Positions 7,476-15,784 of a stretch of DNA of 64,000 bases are shown in pieces. The DNA comes from Acinetobacter baumannii (lineage in GTDB: Bacteria; Pseudomonadota; Gammaproteobacteria; Pseudomonadales; Moraxellaceae), in contig NZ_JADVOP010000004.1 in the NCBI RefSeq assembly GCF_016508585.1, positions 1 to 64,000 of the forward strand, written 5' to 3'. The notes beneath the pieces are model-generated. The model was given only the letters and a program-made list of their open reading frames with translations. It was not told the origin of the DNA and ran no database searches. Every line of letters begins with the position of its first letter. The stretch's first letter is position 1. A program made the position numbers and the translations under genes.

Positions 7476-9701
7476 ATGCCGAATACCATTGCCACACCAC
7501 AAATTATTTATCGAGTTCAAGTTGCTGTTCCAGTATATTTGAATGACTGTTTTGACTATCAAGTGAGTGCTGAACAGTATGCACAAGCGGAAGTCGGTGC
7601 ACGGGTAGCAGTGTCTTTCGGACGACAAAACCTTGTTGGCGTGATTGTAAAAAAAATATCTGTTGATGAACCTGTGGATTCGCATTTTAAACTCAAAACA
7701 ATTACTGAACTATTAGATGATCACGCCATTCTAGACAGTAAAGTTTTAAATTTATTGACATGGTCATCACAATATTACCAATTTCCAATTGGTGAAGTGA
7801 TTCAAACTGCCCTCCCCACACTATTACGCCAAGGTAAACCTTATGATTTACTGGCACGTATTTGGAAAGTGATTGATTTAAATGCTGAAGACAAAGTAAA
7901 GCGTTCCGAAAAACAGCAAGATGCCTATAAAATTCTTAAACTGCATCCGAAAGGGACACAGGAAAATATCCTAAATCTGAGTGGTATTGAAACAGCAACA
8001 TTAAAAGTGCTTGAGAAAAAAGCAATTATTCAATTTGCTCTTGAACCACAAAATATTGAGCCTGAGCCAGTTCAATTGGCACAGATGCCACTTACCCCCA
8101 ATGAAGACCAAAAGAAAGCCATTCAAACTATTCTAAAAGCCCAAAAGAAATATCAGGCGTTTTTGTTGGATGGTTTAACGGGAAGTGGTAAAACCGAAGT
8201 TTATTTACAAGTAATGCATGAAATTTTAAAACAAGGCAAACAAGTGCTTGTTTTGGTTCCTGAAATTGGCTTAACCCCGCAAACCATCAGCCGTTTTCAG
8301 TCACGCTTTCATTGTAATATTGCATTACTTCACTCCGGTTTAAATGACAGCAAACGTTTACAAGCGTGGCAACATGCTCAAACAGGTAAAGCCTCCATTA
8401 TTTTGGGTACGCGTTCTGCGATTTATACGCCTTTGCCGAACCTCGGTTTAATCATTCTGGACGAGGAGCACGATCTTTCATTTAAGCAACAAGAAGGCTT
8501 CCGCTACCATGCCCGTGATGTTGCGTTATATCGTGCTCATCTAGAAAATTGTCCGATCGTTTTAGGATCTGCCACACCCAGTATTGAAAGTTATTATCTG
8601 GCTCGTCAAGAAAAGCTGACGCGTATTGAATTAAATCAGCGTGCAGGCGCCGCGATTATGCCGAAAATGCACTTGATTGATTTAAAAGTTGCAAAGAAGC
8701 AGCATGGCTTAAGCGATGTTCTCATCAGCGAGATTAAAAAGCGTTTAGAGAAAAAAGAACAGGTCTTAATCTTTTTGAATCGTCGGGGTTACGCACCTGT
8801 ATTGATCTGTGAAAGTTGTGGATGGCAAGCCAACTGCCCAAATTGTGATGCACACTTTACCTTACATGTGAAACCTTATCAGCATTTACACTGCCATCAC
8901 TGTGGGACGATTAATCGTCTGCCCGATGCCTGCCCACAATGCAACCAACAACAATTAAAACCCATCGGTATGGGAACAGCAAAGGTTGAAGAAACCTTAA
9001 CTGAATTATTCCCTCATTTTCCCGTACTTCGGGTTGATCGGGATTCAACCAGCCGTGTCGGCAGTTGGCAGAAAATCTATGATCAGATTCAAAAAAGCGA
9101 ACCTACGATTTTACTTGGCACTCAGATGCTCGCCAAAGGACATCATTTCCCTTATGTCACCTTGGTTGCGATATTGGACATTGATGCAGGTTTACTCAGT
9201 GTCGACTTTCGAGCAACAGAACGTACAGCTCAATTGATTATTCAAGTTGCAGGTCGGGCAGGTCGTGGAGAAAACAAAGGTGAGGTCTATTTACAGACAC
9301 TTCGACCTGATCATCCTTTATTAAATACCTTGATTCACAACGACTATCGAACCTTTGCCAAGCAAACTTTAAAAGATCGTCAAGCGGCTTTGCTTCCTCC
9401 TTTTCGCTATGCCAGCTTGATTCGGTGTGAATCCAAGCATCAGGAAAAAAATTTAAAGTTTTTGACTGAAATGACGCAATTGCTTCGTCAAATGTCAGAA
9501 GATCGTTTAATTGATATTTGGGGACCGATTCCCGCTCCGATGGAGCGTAAAGCAGGTCGTTATCAGGCACATGTGGTTTTGCTTTCCCAAGATCGGGCAA
9601 AGATGCATTTTTATATCCATCAATGGTGGCCAGTATTGTTGCAGCAAAAACCATCTACAATGAAAGTAACGATTGATGTTGATCCGCAGGAATTGAGTTA
9701 A
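7476..9701 (+). CDS. priA: Primosomal protein N' (PriA helicase)
   Basis: This 741-residue 3'-to-5' superfamily 2 helicase recognises stalled forks and reloads DnaB after repair. Its N-terminal DNA-binding domain (to about residue 200) is followed by the helicase core, with Walker A GLTGSGKTEVY near residues 232-242 and the DEEH box near 328. A zinc region from about residue 445 to 492 (CESCGWQANCPNC ... CHHCG ... CPQC) holds eight cysteines. The RecQ-like motif VAGRAGRG is also present. The length matches the family (732 in E. coli). It works with RecBCD, which is encoded further along in this window, in recombination-dependent restart. Confidence 0.97.
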   Translation: MPNTIATPQIIYRVQVAVPVYLNDCFDYQVSAEQYAQAEVGARVAVSFGRQNLVGVIVKKISVDEPVDSHFKLKTITELLDDHAILDSKVLNLLTWSSQYYQFPIGEVIQTALPTLLRQGKPYDLLARIWKVIDLNAEDKVKRSEKQQDAYKILKLHPKGTQENILNLSGIETATLKVLEKKAIIQFALEPQNIEPEPVQLAQMPLTPNEDQKKAIQTILKAQKKYQAFLLDGLTGSGKTEVYLQVMHEILKQGKQVLVLVPEIGLTPQTISRFQSRFHCNIALLHSGLNDSKRLQAWQHAQTGKASIILGTRSAIYTPLPNLGLIILDEEHDLSFKQQEGFRYHARDVALYRAHLENCPIVLGSATPSIESYYLARQEKLTRIELNQRAGAAIMPKMHLIDLKVAKKQHGLSDVLISEIKKRLEKKEQVLIFLNRRGYAPVLICESCGWQANCPNCDAHFTLHVKPYQHLHCHHCGTINRLPDACPQCNQQQLKPIGMGTAKVEETLTELFPHFPVLRVDRDSTSRVGSWQKIYDQIQKSEPTILLGTQMLAKGHHFPYVTLVAILDIDAGLLSVDFRATERTAQLIIQVAGRAGRGENKGEVYLQTLRPDHPLLNTLIHNDYRTFAKQTLKDRQAALLPPFRYASLIRCESKHQEKNLKFLTEMTQLLRQMSEDRLIDIWGPIPAPMERKAGRYQAHVVLLSQDRAKMHFYIHQWWPVLLQQKPSTMKVTIDVDPQELS

Positions 9702-9702
9702 A

Positions 9703-9776
9703 TGATTGAAGAAGAAAGTTTTGTATAATGATAGGCATAACAGACTTAAACTTATGTCAATCTGATTCTTCAATCA
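9703..9776. repeat. Perfect 11-bp inverted repeat just after priA
   Basis: The arms TGATTGAAGAA (9703-9713) and TTCTTCAATCA (9766-9776) are exact inverses around a 52-base centre. The centre holds a smaller inverted repeat (CATAA/TTATG) and a TATAAT hexamer at 9724-9729. No T-run follows, so it is not a standard terminator. It could be a structured 3' end for priA or a small mobile remnant. Confidence 0.5.
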
Positions 9777-9859
9777 AATATGAAGAATTGTCCAACTTAT
9801 ACTTTTGTTTTTCAAATCGTACTTAAATAAAGCCATTTGAAATTTTTATGAAAATTCAT

Positions 9860-10192
9860 TTATATCTCTATAAGATGCAATGAATTAACTTTTGATGACT
9901 GAAGATAATCTGACTGTTGCTCGTATTTGTAAGCAGAATGCTCTTGATTCAACGGAGTATAAAAATCAGTAAAGTCATCTAAAATATCCAGTATCGATAT
10001 GCTTGCCAAAGATGTTTACTGATGATGTTCTTCAACAATTTGCATTCATATTGAGAAAGTTGCTCCATTGAAAGCCGATCAAGTACTTTAATCTCAATAA
10101 GAAATATCATGAAATCTTTAATTTGTTCATATGGCTTGAATTATTTTAGAAAATGACTGATTTGCGCTGTTTGAACATTCAGTTCAAAACTT
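9860..10192 (-). pseudogene. Probable decayed gene of unknown family
   Basis: On the minus strand from 10192 to 9860 there is protein-like sequence interrupted twice. It reads SFELNVQTAQISHFLK, then an in-frame TAA, then FKPYEQIKDF, MIFLIEIKVLDRLSMEQLSQ and YECKLLKNIISKHLWQAYRY up to WIF. There a frameshift at a run of four T bases (near 10000-10006) is healed by adding one T. It then continues DDFTDFYTPLNQEHSAY and KYEQQSDYLQSSKVNSLHLI to a stop. One substitution and one lost base would restore a protein of about 110 residues. I do not recognise the family and saw no start codon with a good ribosome site at the head. It could still be chance, since the region is AT-rich. Confidence 0.35.
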
Positions 10193-10325
10193 TATATTTA
10201 TTCCTGAGATTTCAGATCTTTTATTTTTGGTTAATATAAAAAGCATTTTCTCAATAAATATCTCCAAGTCAGTCACAAAATCAAGCTACAATTTCCTGAG
10301 AAAGAAAATAATGTAAGGCACGTGA

Positions 10326-12221
10326 ATGTCATTGTTACTCCAAATCACCATTTTTCTTGGTGCAGCTCTAATCCTTGTTCCTCTCGGGAAAAAATTCGGC
10401 ATTGCAACTGTGCTGGGTTATTTATTTACAGGAATATTGCTCGGTCCAAGCGCACTGAATATTGCCAATGACCCGGAAGAAATCATGCATCTCGCTGAGT
10501 TTGGCGTGATTCTGCTGATGTTTCTGATTGGTTTGGAACTTCGTCCGCAGCGCTTATGGGAAATGCGTCAGTCGATTTTTGTGATGGGGAGTTTACAGGT
10601 CATTTTGACAGGTGTGGTGCTGATGGGCACTCTCTTTTTGCTCTTTCAACAATCACTTCCAGCCAGTTTTGTTATCGGCTTTGCTCTAGCATTGTCATCA
10701 ACTGCTTTTGTTTTACAGCTTTTGGAAGAAAAACAACAGCTGAACACCACTCACGGTCAACAGTCTTTCTCTATTTTGCTTTTTCAGGACATAGCTGCTA
10801 TTCCCCTGCTTGCGATCATTCCGCTTTTGGCAGGCAGTGAATCCAGTCATCATGGCGTAGCTTACTTTGCTGCGATAGTGGCAACATTCACAGGTTTATT
10901 TCTATTTAGCCGTTATGTCATGCGTCCATTTTTCCGTTTTGTGGCAAAAAGTGGGGCTACAGAACTCATCACCGCAGTAGGATTGTTTATCGTTCTGGGT
11001 GTAGTTTTATTAATGGATACTTTGGGGATCAGCACAACATTAGGTGCATTTTTAACAGGGGTATTGCTGGCAGACTCAGAATTCCGTCACGAACTTGAAG
11101 CCAGTATTGCGCCATTTAAAGGCTTATTGCTCGGTCTTTTCTTTATGACGGTGGGCATGACTACACAGATCTCATTAATTCTAGACATGCCACTGTTGAT
11201 CGTTGGCGGGGCAATTGGTTTAATCCTGATTAAATTGCTGACCATGCTTGCCATTGCACGCTATAAAAAAATGACTTGGACCAACAGCTTGATGGTTGCA
11301 ACCTGTTTGGCTCAAGGTGGTGAATTTGCATTTGTGGTTTTGAATGTCGCCAAGAGTGAAAAAGTACTTACTGAAGCAATCTTGGAACCGATCACCTTGA
11401 TTGTAACGTTGTCTATGATTTTCACACCCATTGTATTTTGGCTGGTAAGCAGTTGGCTATTGCCTTTGATCAATAAGAATACTGCACCTAAATATGATGA
11501 TATTCCCAATGAGCATCCTGCCTTAATTATTGCGGGATTTGGTCGGGTTGGACAAATCGTCGCACGTTTAGCACGTATTCGTCATTTTACGTTTACCGCA
11601 ATTGACAACAATCTACAGCAAATTGACTTTGTTCGACGTTATGGCGGTACCTTATATTATGGTGATGTGACACAACCTGATCTATTACGTTCAGCCGGGA
11701 TAGAACAGGCCAAAGTTTTTGTTTTGGCGATTGACGATGTTGAGGACTCAATGAATGTTTCTCGCCATATTCTATTGAACTATCCTCATCTGACATTATT
11801 GGTGCGTGCTCGTGACCGTTATCATATGCACTTGCTTCGAGATGTGGGTGTAAAACATATATGGCGCGAAACGTATTTAACCTCTTTGGGTATGGGCTAT
11901 CGAACACTCTGTGAATTAGGCATGAGTAAAGAAGAAGCCTATAAAAGTGTAGAATTGTTTAGAAACTATGATGAAGAACTTTTGGCACGCCAACAGCGCA
12001 TTTATACTGATGAGCAAAAAGTTTTTGAAAGTTACCGTGATTTCATTTCCGAACTTGAACACCTATTTGAAAGTGATGCTCAAGTAGAACATCAAAATTT
12101 AGAAAAATATAAAGATATGCCGGATCTGGATGAATCAGGTCTAGAACGACCTGCAACTCAAGCTGAAAAAGCATCTCCTCAGTATGATCGTATCAATATT
12201 GCACGTGATGACGAAAATTAA
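10326..12221 (+). CDS. kefB: Kef-type monovalent cation:proton antiporter with RCK domain
   Basis: This 631-residue CPA2-family protein has a twelve-helix Na+/H+ exchanger domain in about residues 1-385, with the family motifs GYLFTGILLGPSAL and LADSEFRHELEASIAPFKGLLLGLFF (read in parts). A RCK_N (TrkA-N) Rossmann domain begins at about 398 with the dinucleotide loop AGFGRVGQ. The tail of about 70 residues is acidic and charged. KefB and KefC are glutathione-gated potassium efflux systems that protect cells from electrophiles by acidifying the cytoplasm. No KefF/KefG-type oxidoreductase gene is next to it, so the gating partner is unclear. The KefB versus KefC label is a guess; membership of the family is firm. 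Weak ribosome binding sequence (TAAGG) before the ATG. Confidence 0.9.
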   Translation: MSLLLQITIFLGAALILVPLGKKFGIATVLGYLFTGILLGPSALNIANDPEEIMHLAEFGVILLMFLIGLELRPQRLWEMRQSIFVMGSLQVILTGVVLMGTLFLLFQQSLPASFVIGFALALSSTAFVLQLLEEKQQLNTTHGQQSFSILLFQDIAAIPLLAIIPLLAGSESSHHGVAYFAAIVATFTGLFLFSRYVMRPFFRFVAKSGATELITAVGLFIVLGVVLLMDTLGISTTLGAFLTGVLLADSEFRHELEASIAPFKGLLLGLFFMTVGMTTQISLILDMPLLIVGGAIGLILIKLLTMLAIARYKKMTWTNSLMVATCLAQGGEFAFVVLNVAKSEKVLTEAILEPITLIVTLSMIFTPIVFWLVSSWLLPLINKNTAPKYDDIPNEHPALIIAGFGRVGQIVARLARIRHFTFTAIDNNLQQIDFVRRYGGTLYYGDVTQPDLLRSAGIEQAKVFVLAIDDVEDSMNVSRHILLNYPHLTLLVRARDRYHMHLLRDVGVKHIWRETYLTSLGMGYRTLCELGMSKEEAYKSVELFRNYDEELLARQQRIYTDEQKVFESYRDFISELEHLFESDAQVEHQNLEKYKDMPDLDESGLERPATQAEKASPQYDRINIARDDEN

Positions 12222-12304
12222 CTTTAAGAAGCAGCGTTTTTAGGGTGAAATGAACTTGTGATTTATAATATCGTCACCATCTAAACAGGGATTTGGAGAA
12301 TTTT

Positions 12305-13180
12305 ATGTCTGATTTACGTCAACGTTTTTATATTGAAGATAGCCCTGTGCGTGGTGAGATTGTGCATTTGGATACTGCTCTACAAACCATTTTGTCACAA
12401 CGTAATTATGCGCCTGCTGTGCGTATCTTACTCGGTGAAATGTTGAGTGCTACTGCATTGTTGGCAAGCACATTAAAAATAAAAGGACGTATTAGCTTAC
12501 AAATCCAAGCCCAAGGTACATTTAAATGGGCAATGGCGGAGTGTAATCATTTAGGTGATGTACGTGCACTTGCAGATTATGAAGAAGATCCACACTTTAT
12601 GTTGAGTGAAGACAGCAGTACAGTGTTGAGCACACTGCAACAGCCTGTTTTATTTATCAACATTGAACCTGAATTCGGTGAACGCTATCAGGGGATTGTT
12701 CCTCTGGATCAACCTACCCTTGCCGGTTGCTTGATGCAGTACTATGACCTTTCTGCACAAATTCCAACACGTATTGTATTGGCAAGTACGCATCACAATG
12801 CGGGGGGATTACTGATTCAGTTATTACCACGTAATAATGAAGAAGAACAACAACGTGTAGATGAAGATTTGTGGCCACGTTTGATTATGTTGACCCAAAC
12901 CCTTAAACCTGAAGAGTTAACCGACTTAACGGCACAAGAAATCCTTTATCGTTTATATAATGAAGAAGAAGTGCGTCTACCTGATGTTGAACAGCTTCAA
13001 TTTAACTGCACTTGTTCACGTGATAAATGTAAAAATGCATTGATTCAAATTGGTTTGGATGCAGTGAAGGAAACTTTGGAAATCCAAAATCCAATCGAAA
13101 TGGATTGCCAATTCTGCAATAAAAAATATCAGTTCACGGCAAAAGAAGCATTGAATCTCTTTGGTGAGCATTTAAGTTAA
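12305..13180 (+). CDS. hslO: Redox-regulated chaperone Hsp33
   Basis: This 291-residue cytosolic holdase is activated by oxidative unfolding. The C-terminal zinc switch is present: Cys235-x-Cys237 and Cys268-x-x-Cys271, with an extra Cys242. The core shows GEMLSATALLASTLKIKGR and the Hsp33 motif GGLLIQLLPR. An upstream in-frame TTG at 12293 would add four residues, but GGAG at 12295-12298 sits six bases before the ATG at 12305, so I use that start. Hsp33 protects proteins under combined oxidant and heat stress, when ATP is low. It follows the Kef-type antiporter, which is also a stress gene, by about 80 bases, and could share a transcript. Confidence 0.96.
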   Translation: MSDLRQRFYIEDSPVRGEIVHLDTALQTILSQRNYAPAVRILLGEMLSATALLASTLKIKGRISLQIQAQGTFKWAMAECNHLGDVRALADYEEDPHFMLSEDSSTVLSTLQQPVLFINIEPEFGERYQGIVPLDQPTLAGCLMQYYDLSAQIPTRIVLASTHHNAGGLLIQLLPRNNEEEQQRVDEDLWPRLIMLTQTLKPEELTDLTAQEILYRLYNEEEVRLPDVEQLQFNCTCSRDKCKNALIQIGLDAVKETLEIQNPIEMDCQFCNKKYQFTAKEALNLFGEHLS

Positions 13181-13242
13181 TTAATCGACATTCCATGGAT
13201 TTATATTTGTTTTTTAATCCTTTAACCTATTGATTTTAATTT

Positions 13243-13273
13243 AAAAAAGAGCAAAATATTTTGCTCTTTTTTT
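13243..13273 (+). terminator. Terminator after hslO
   Basis: A near-perfect palindrome with arms AAAAAAGAGCAAAA and TTTTGCTCTTTTTT around 13258 is followed by further T residues. It separates hslO from the DUF2147 gene. Confidence 0.85.
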
Positions 13274-13304
13274 ATTCTATCTCAATTCATCACAAGGATG
13301 TCCA

Positions 13305-13754
13305 ATGAAAATAAAAGCACACGTCATGCTCAGTTGCCTACTCTTTACAGGTTTAACCCAAGCAGCAGATCTTACTGGTAAATGGAAAGCGATTGATGAT
13401 AAAACTGGCTACTCTCGAGCAGACGTTGAAATCAGTAAAAATCCAAATGGTACTTATAGCGGTAAAATTTATAATACCCGCCCTTTACCCAACAGCCCTT
13501 TAGTGGGTTATTGTCATAAATGCAAGGGCAATCTTAAAGATGCACCCATCGTTGGCTTGAAAATTATTGATGACTTTAAACAAAGCCCAGATAATCCAAG
13601 TGAATACGTTGCAGGGCATGTTCTCGATCCACTATCAGGCAATGTCTATTCAGGCAAAATTAAAATTAATCCTAAGGGCAACCGATTAACGCTGCGTGGA
13701 TATATTGGAATTTCATTATTGGGTCGATCTCAAACTTGGGTCAGAATTGAATAA
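13305..13754 (+). CDS. DUF2147 family exported protein
   Basis: This 149-residue protein has a Sec signal peptide (MKIKAHVMLSCLLFTGLTQA, cleavage likely after AQA near residue 20-21). The mature part opens LTGKWKAIDDKTG and shows the DUF2147 pattern GTYSGKIYNTRPL, CHKCKGNLKDAPIVGLKI and SGNVYSGKIKINPKGNRLTLRGYIG (in parts), ending in the SLLGRSQTWVR motif. The family folds as a lipocalin-like beta-barrel and is periplasmic; its ligand is unknown. A CxxC pair lies in the middle (CHKC). The gene is a single unit between two terminators. An AAGGA stretch seven bases before the ATG supports the start. Confidence 0.85.
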   Translation: MKIKAHVMLSCLLFTGLTQAADLTGKWKAIDDKTGYSRADVEISKNPNGTYSGKIYNTRPLPNSPLVGYCHKCKGNLKDAPIVGLKIIDDFKQSPDNPSEYVAGHVLDPLSGNVYSGKIKINPKGNRLTLRGYIGISLLGRSQTWVRIE

Positions 13755-13767
13755 TTGCTTTGAATTT

Positions 13768-13793
13768 GTAAAAAGCACTTCGGTGCTTTTTAC
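13768..13793 (+). terminator. Terminator with TTCG tetraloop
   Basis: An 11-bp perfect stem with arms GTAAAAAGCAC (13768-13778) and GTGCTTTTTAC (13783-13793) closes on the stable tetraloop TTCG, 13 bases after the DUF2147 stop codon. Confidence 0.9.
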
Positions 13794-14040
13794 AATCTCC
13801 CCCAATAAAACCTACATGTTCAATATTTTTTAAAGGTATTTATTTTTCGATGAATATTAGATTGACATATAGCCTTATCCCGTCTTATGCCCTTTTTATC
13901 CTAAAACATTTTTACTCACTATGATGCCTAGATGACTCAAAAATAAGTTTTGAAACAATAACCACACTAAGTTGCTCTTCCATCTGTCTAAAAAAAGGCA
14001 TAAAAATAGAATAAAGTTAAACAAAATAATGACCTGAACT

Positions 14041-15009
14041 ATGGCAAAAAACTATTACGAAGATTTAGGTGTTTCTCGAACTGCAACACCAGATGAAATA
14101 AAAAAGGCATATCGAAAGTTGGCTCGCAAATATCATCCTGATGTGAGCAAAGAAGCGGATGCTGAAGCAAAAATGCAAGCCATCAATGTGGCTTACGACA
14201 CTTTAAGCAATGAAGAAAAGAAAAAACAGTATGATTTTGAGCTAGACAATCCCTATGCAAATGCCGGTGGCTTTGGTGGACAATCCTCAGGACAGGGTGG
14301 TTTTGATGGCAGCCAGTTCCATCGCAGTTATAGTCAAAGTGGTGGACAGGATTTCAGTGGATTTGAGGACCTGTTTGGTCGATTTGGCAATGGCTTCGGT
14401 GGTGGTCGCTCACAGGATTTTGGTCAAAGAGGCGCTCAACAGCAACGCAGTTATCGTGGCGAAGATCAACATGCCAGCATTCAAATTCCTGTAAATATTG
14501 GTTATGAAGGTGCAACCCAAAGCATTACCCTGCAGATTCCCACTTACAATGCTTATGGTGAGCCTGAAGTACAGCGTAAAACATTACAGGTTAAAATCCC
14601 GAAAGGTATGAAAGAAGGACAGCAAATTCGTCTCTCCAAACAAGGTCAAGCGGGTATCAATGGTGGTGAAAATGGTGATCTGTATATTGAAATTCAATAT
14701 CAAGACACAGACCGCATTCGCGTTGAAGGGGCAGATGTTTACTACACGGTTGATATCACACCTTGGGAAGCAGCGCTTGGTCAAAGTATTGAAATTGACA
14801 CCCCTGCAGGTAAAGTCAAAGTGACGGTGCCTAAAAATGCCAAAAATGATCAACAGTTACGTCTAAAAGACAAAGGAATACCCAATAAGACACCAGGGCA
14901 TCTTTATTTGGTGATCAATATTGTTTACCCCAAAGTCACGACAGACCAACAGCAAAAAGCATATCAAGATTTTGCAGACGCTTTTAATGACTTTCACCCA
15001 CGTTCATAG
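14041..15009 (+). CDS. cbpA: Curved-DNA-binding J-domain co-chaperone CbpA
   Basis: This 322-residue DnaJ-class protein has a J-domain in residues 1-70 (YYEDLGVSRTATPDEIKKAY and the HPD triad in KYHPDVSK). A Gly/Ser/Gln/Phe-rich linker follows to about residue 145, then two beta-sandwich substrate-binding domains to about 310 (QIPKGMKEGQQIRL-like and LKDKGIPNK motifs). There is no CxxCxGxG zinc domain, so it is a CbpA-type (class II) rather than DnaJ. CbpA stimulates DnaK ATPase and binds curved DNA in stationary phase. The next gene encodes its modulator CbpM, which settles the assignment. It is preceded by a 280-base promoter region. Confidence 0.93.
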   Translation: MAKNYYEDLGVSRTATPDEIKKAYRKLARKYHPDVSKEADAEAKMQAINVAYDTLSNEEKKKQYDFELDNPYANAGGFGGQSSGQGGFDGSQFHRSYSQSGGQDFSGFEDLFGRFGNGFGGGRSQDFGQRGAQQQRSYRGEDQHASIQIPVNIGYEGATQSITLQIPTYNAYGEPEVQRKTLQVKIPKGMKEGQQIRLSKQGQAGINGGENGDLYIEIQYQDTDRIRVEGADVYYTVDITPWEAALGQSIEIDTPAGKVKVTVPKNAKNDQQLRLKDKGIPNKTPGHLYLVINIVYPKVTTDQQQKAYQDFADAFNDFHPRS

Positions 15010-15049
15010 TTTATCACTGCATATATAACGATGCTAAAGGAGAGCAATC

Positions 15050-15388
15050 ATGACAACCATTCAATATCGTGAAATTGTCTATGACGGTTTCCATGATGCG
15101 GAAATCGTAGATGAAAATATAAATCTGGATCTCAAACATTTTGCCGAAGCCTGTGGTCAAAGCCCTGAATGGATTTTGCAATTATTGGAATATGAGATTT
15201 TACCTGCACGTCCGGAAAATCGTATTCATCAATTTTTTGGAGAAGATATTTCACGTGCACGTCGGGCGTATCGTTTACAACGCGATTTTGAAGCCAGCCT
15301 ATCTGCAGTCGCGATGATGATGGATTTACTTGACGAGGTTCAACAATTACGCAAACAAGTCAAACACCTTCACCTGCATGCTCACTAA
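15050..15388 (+). CDS. cbpM: Chaperone modulator CbpM (MerR-like)
   Basis: This 112-residue protein has a MerR_2-type helical N-terminus (about residues 20-65, containing FAEACGQSPEWILQLLEYEI) and a C-terminal coiled-coil (LLDEVQQLRKQVKHLHLH). CbpM binds the J-domain of CbpA and blocks both DnaK stimulation and DNA binding. It begins 40 bases after cbpA with a strong ribosome binding site (AAGGAGAG), so the two are an operon. The family usually has about 100 residues. Confidence 0.9.
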   Translation: MTTIQYREIVYDGFHDAEIVDENINLDLKHFAEACGQSPEWILQLLEYEILPARPENRIHQFFGEDISRARRAYRLQRDFEASLSAVAMMMDLLDEVQQLRKQVKHLHLHAH

Positions 15389-15413
15389 TTCATTTCAATT
15401 TGTTAATACCTAG

Positions 15414-15438
15414 TGACAGGTTAATATTTAACCTGTCA
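15414..15438. repeat. Perfect 11-bp inverted repeat after cbpM
   Basis: Arms TGACAGGTTAA (15414-15424) and TTAACCTGTCA (15428-15438) flank a three-base centre. No T-run follows, so it may be a weak terminator or an operator for the downstream YdcH-like gene rather than a classical terminator. Confidence 0.5.
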
Positions 15439-15507
15439 TGATGCATAACTTGTCTTTCCGTTTTTGTTTAATTGTTAGAATTTTTTTGCAAGAGGTTACA
15501 GGCGCTA

Positions 15508-15777
15508 ATGAATTCGAAAGTAATGAATAAAAAGTTGAAACACATGTTCCCAGAATATCGTGATCTCATGTGTACACTAAAACAAGAAGATCCACATTTT
15601 GCCAAACTGTTATTGGATCATGATGAACTGGATCGAGAAATCAGTCATCTTGAGCTTGATCCCCTCAATCATATTCATGAAAACATTGAACAACTTAAAC
15701 GCAAAAAACTAAGATTAAAAGATCAGCTCTATTTGATTTTACAAAAAACATCACAGGTCAATCCTCAACCAGAATAA
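15508..15777 (+). CDS. YdcH-like DUF465 protein
   Basis: This 89-residue helical protein shows the DUF465 (YdcH) pattern: HMFPEYRDLMCTLKQEDPHF, then LLLDHDELDREISHLE, and IEQLKRKKLRLKDQLYLIL at the end. The family forms a helical hairpin or coiled coil and has no established function. An open frame extends to a TTG at 15472, but AGAGG at about 15492 and the family's usual short length favour the ATG at 15508. Its stop lies seven bases from the stop of convergent corA, with no room for a terminator between them. Confidence 0.8.
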   Translation: MNSKVMNKKLKHMFPEYRDLMCTLKQEDPHFAKLLLDHDELDREISHLELDPLNHIHENIEQLKRKKLRLKDQLYLILQKTSQVNPQPE

Positions 15778-15784
15778 TGCGGGA

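Larger units (their letters stand above)
9702..10325. other. Gap between priA and kef gene
   Basis: This 624-base gap has no intact gene of useful length. It contains the inverted repeat at 9703-9776 and the decayed reading frame at 9860-10192. The promoter of the antiporter gene should lie in about 10200-10320. Confidence 0.6.
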
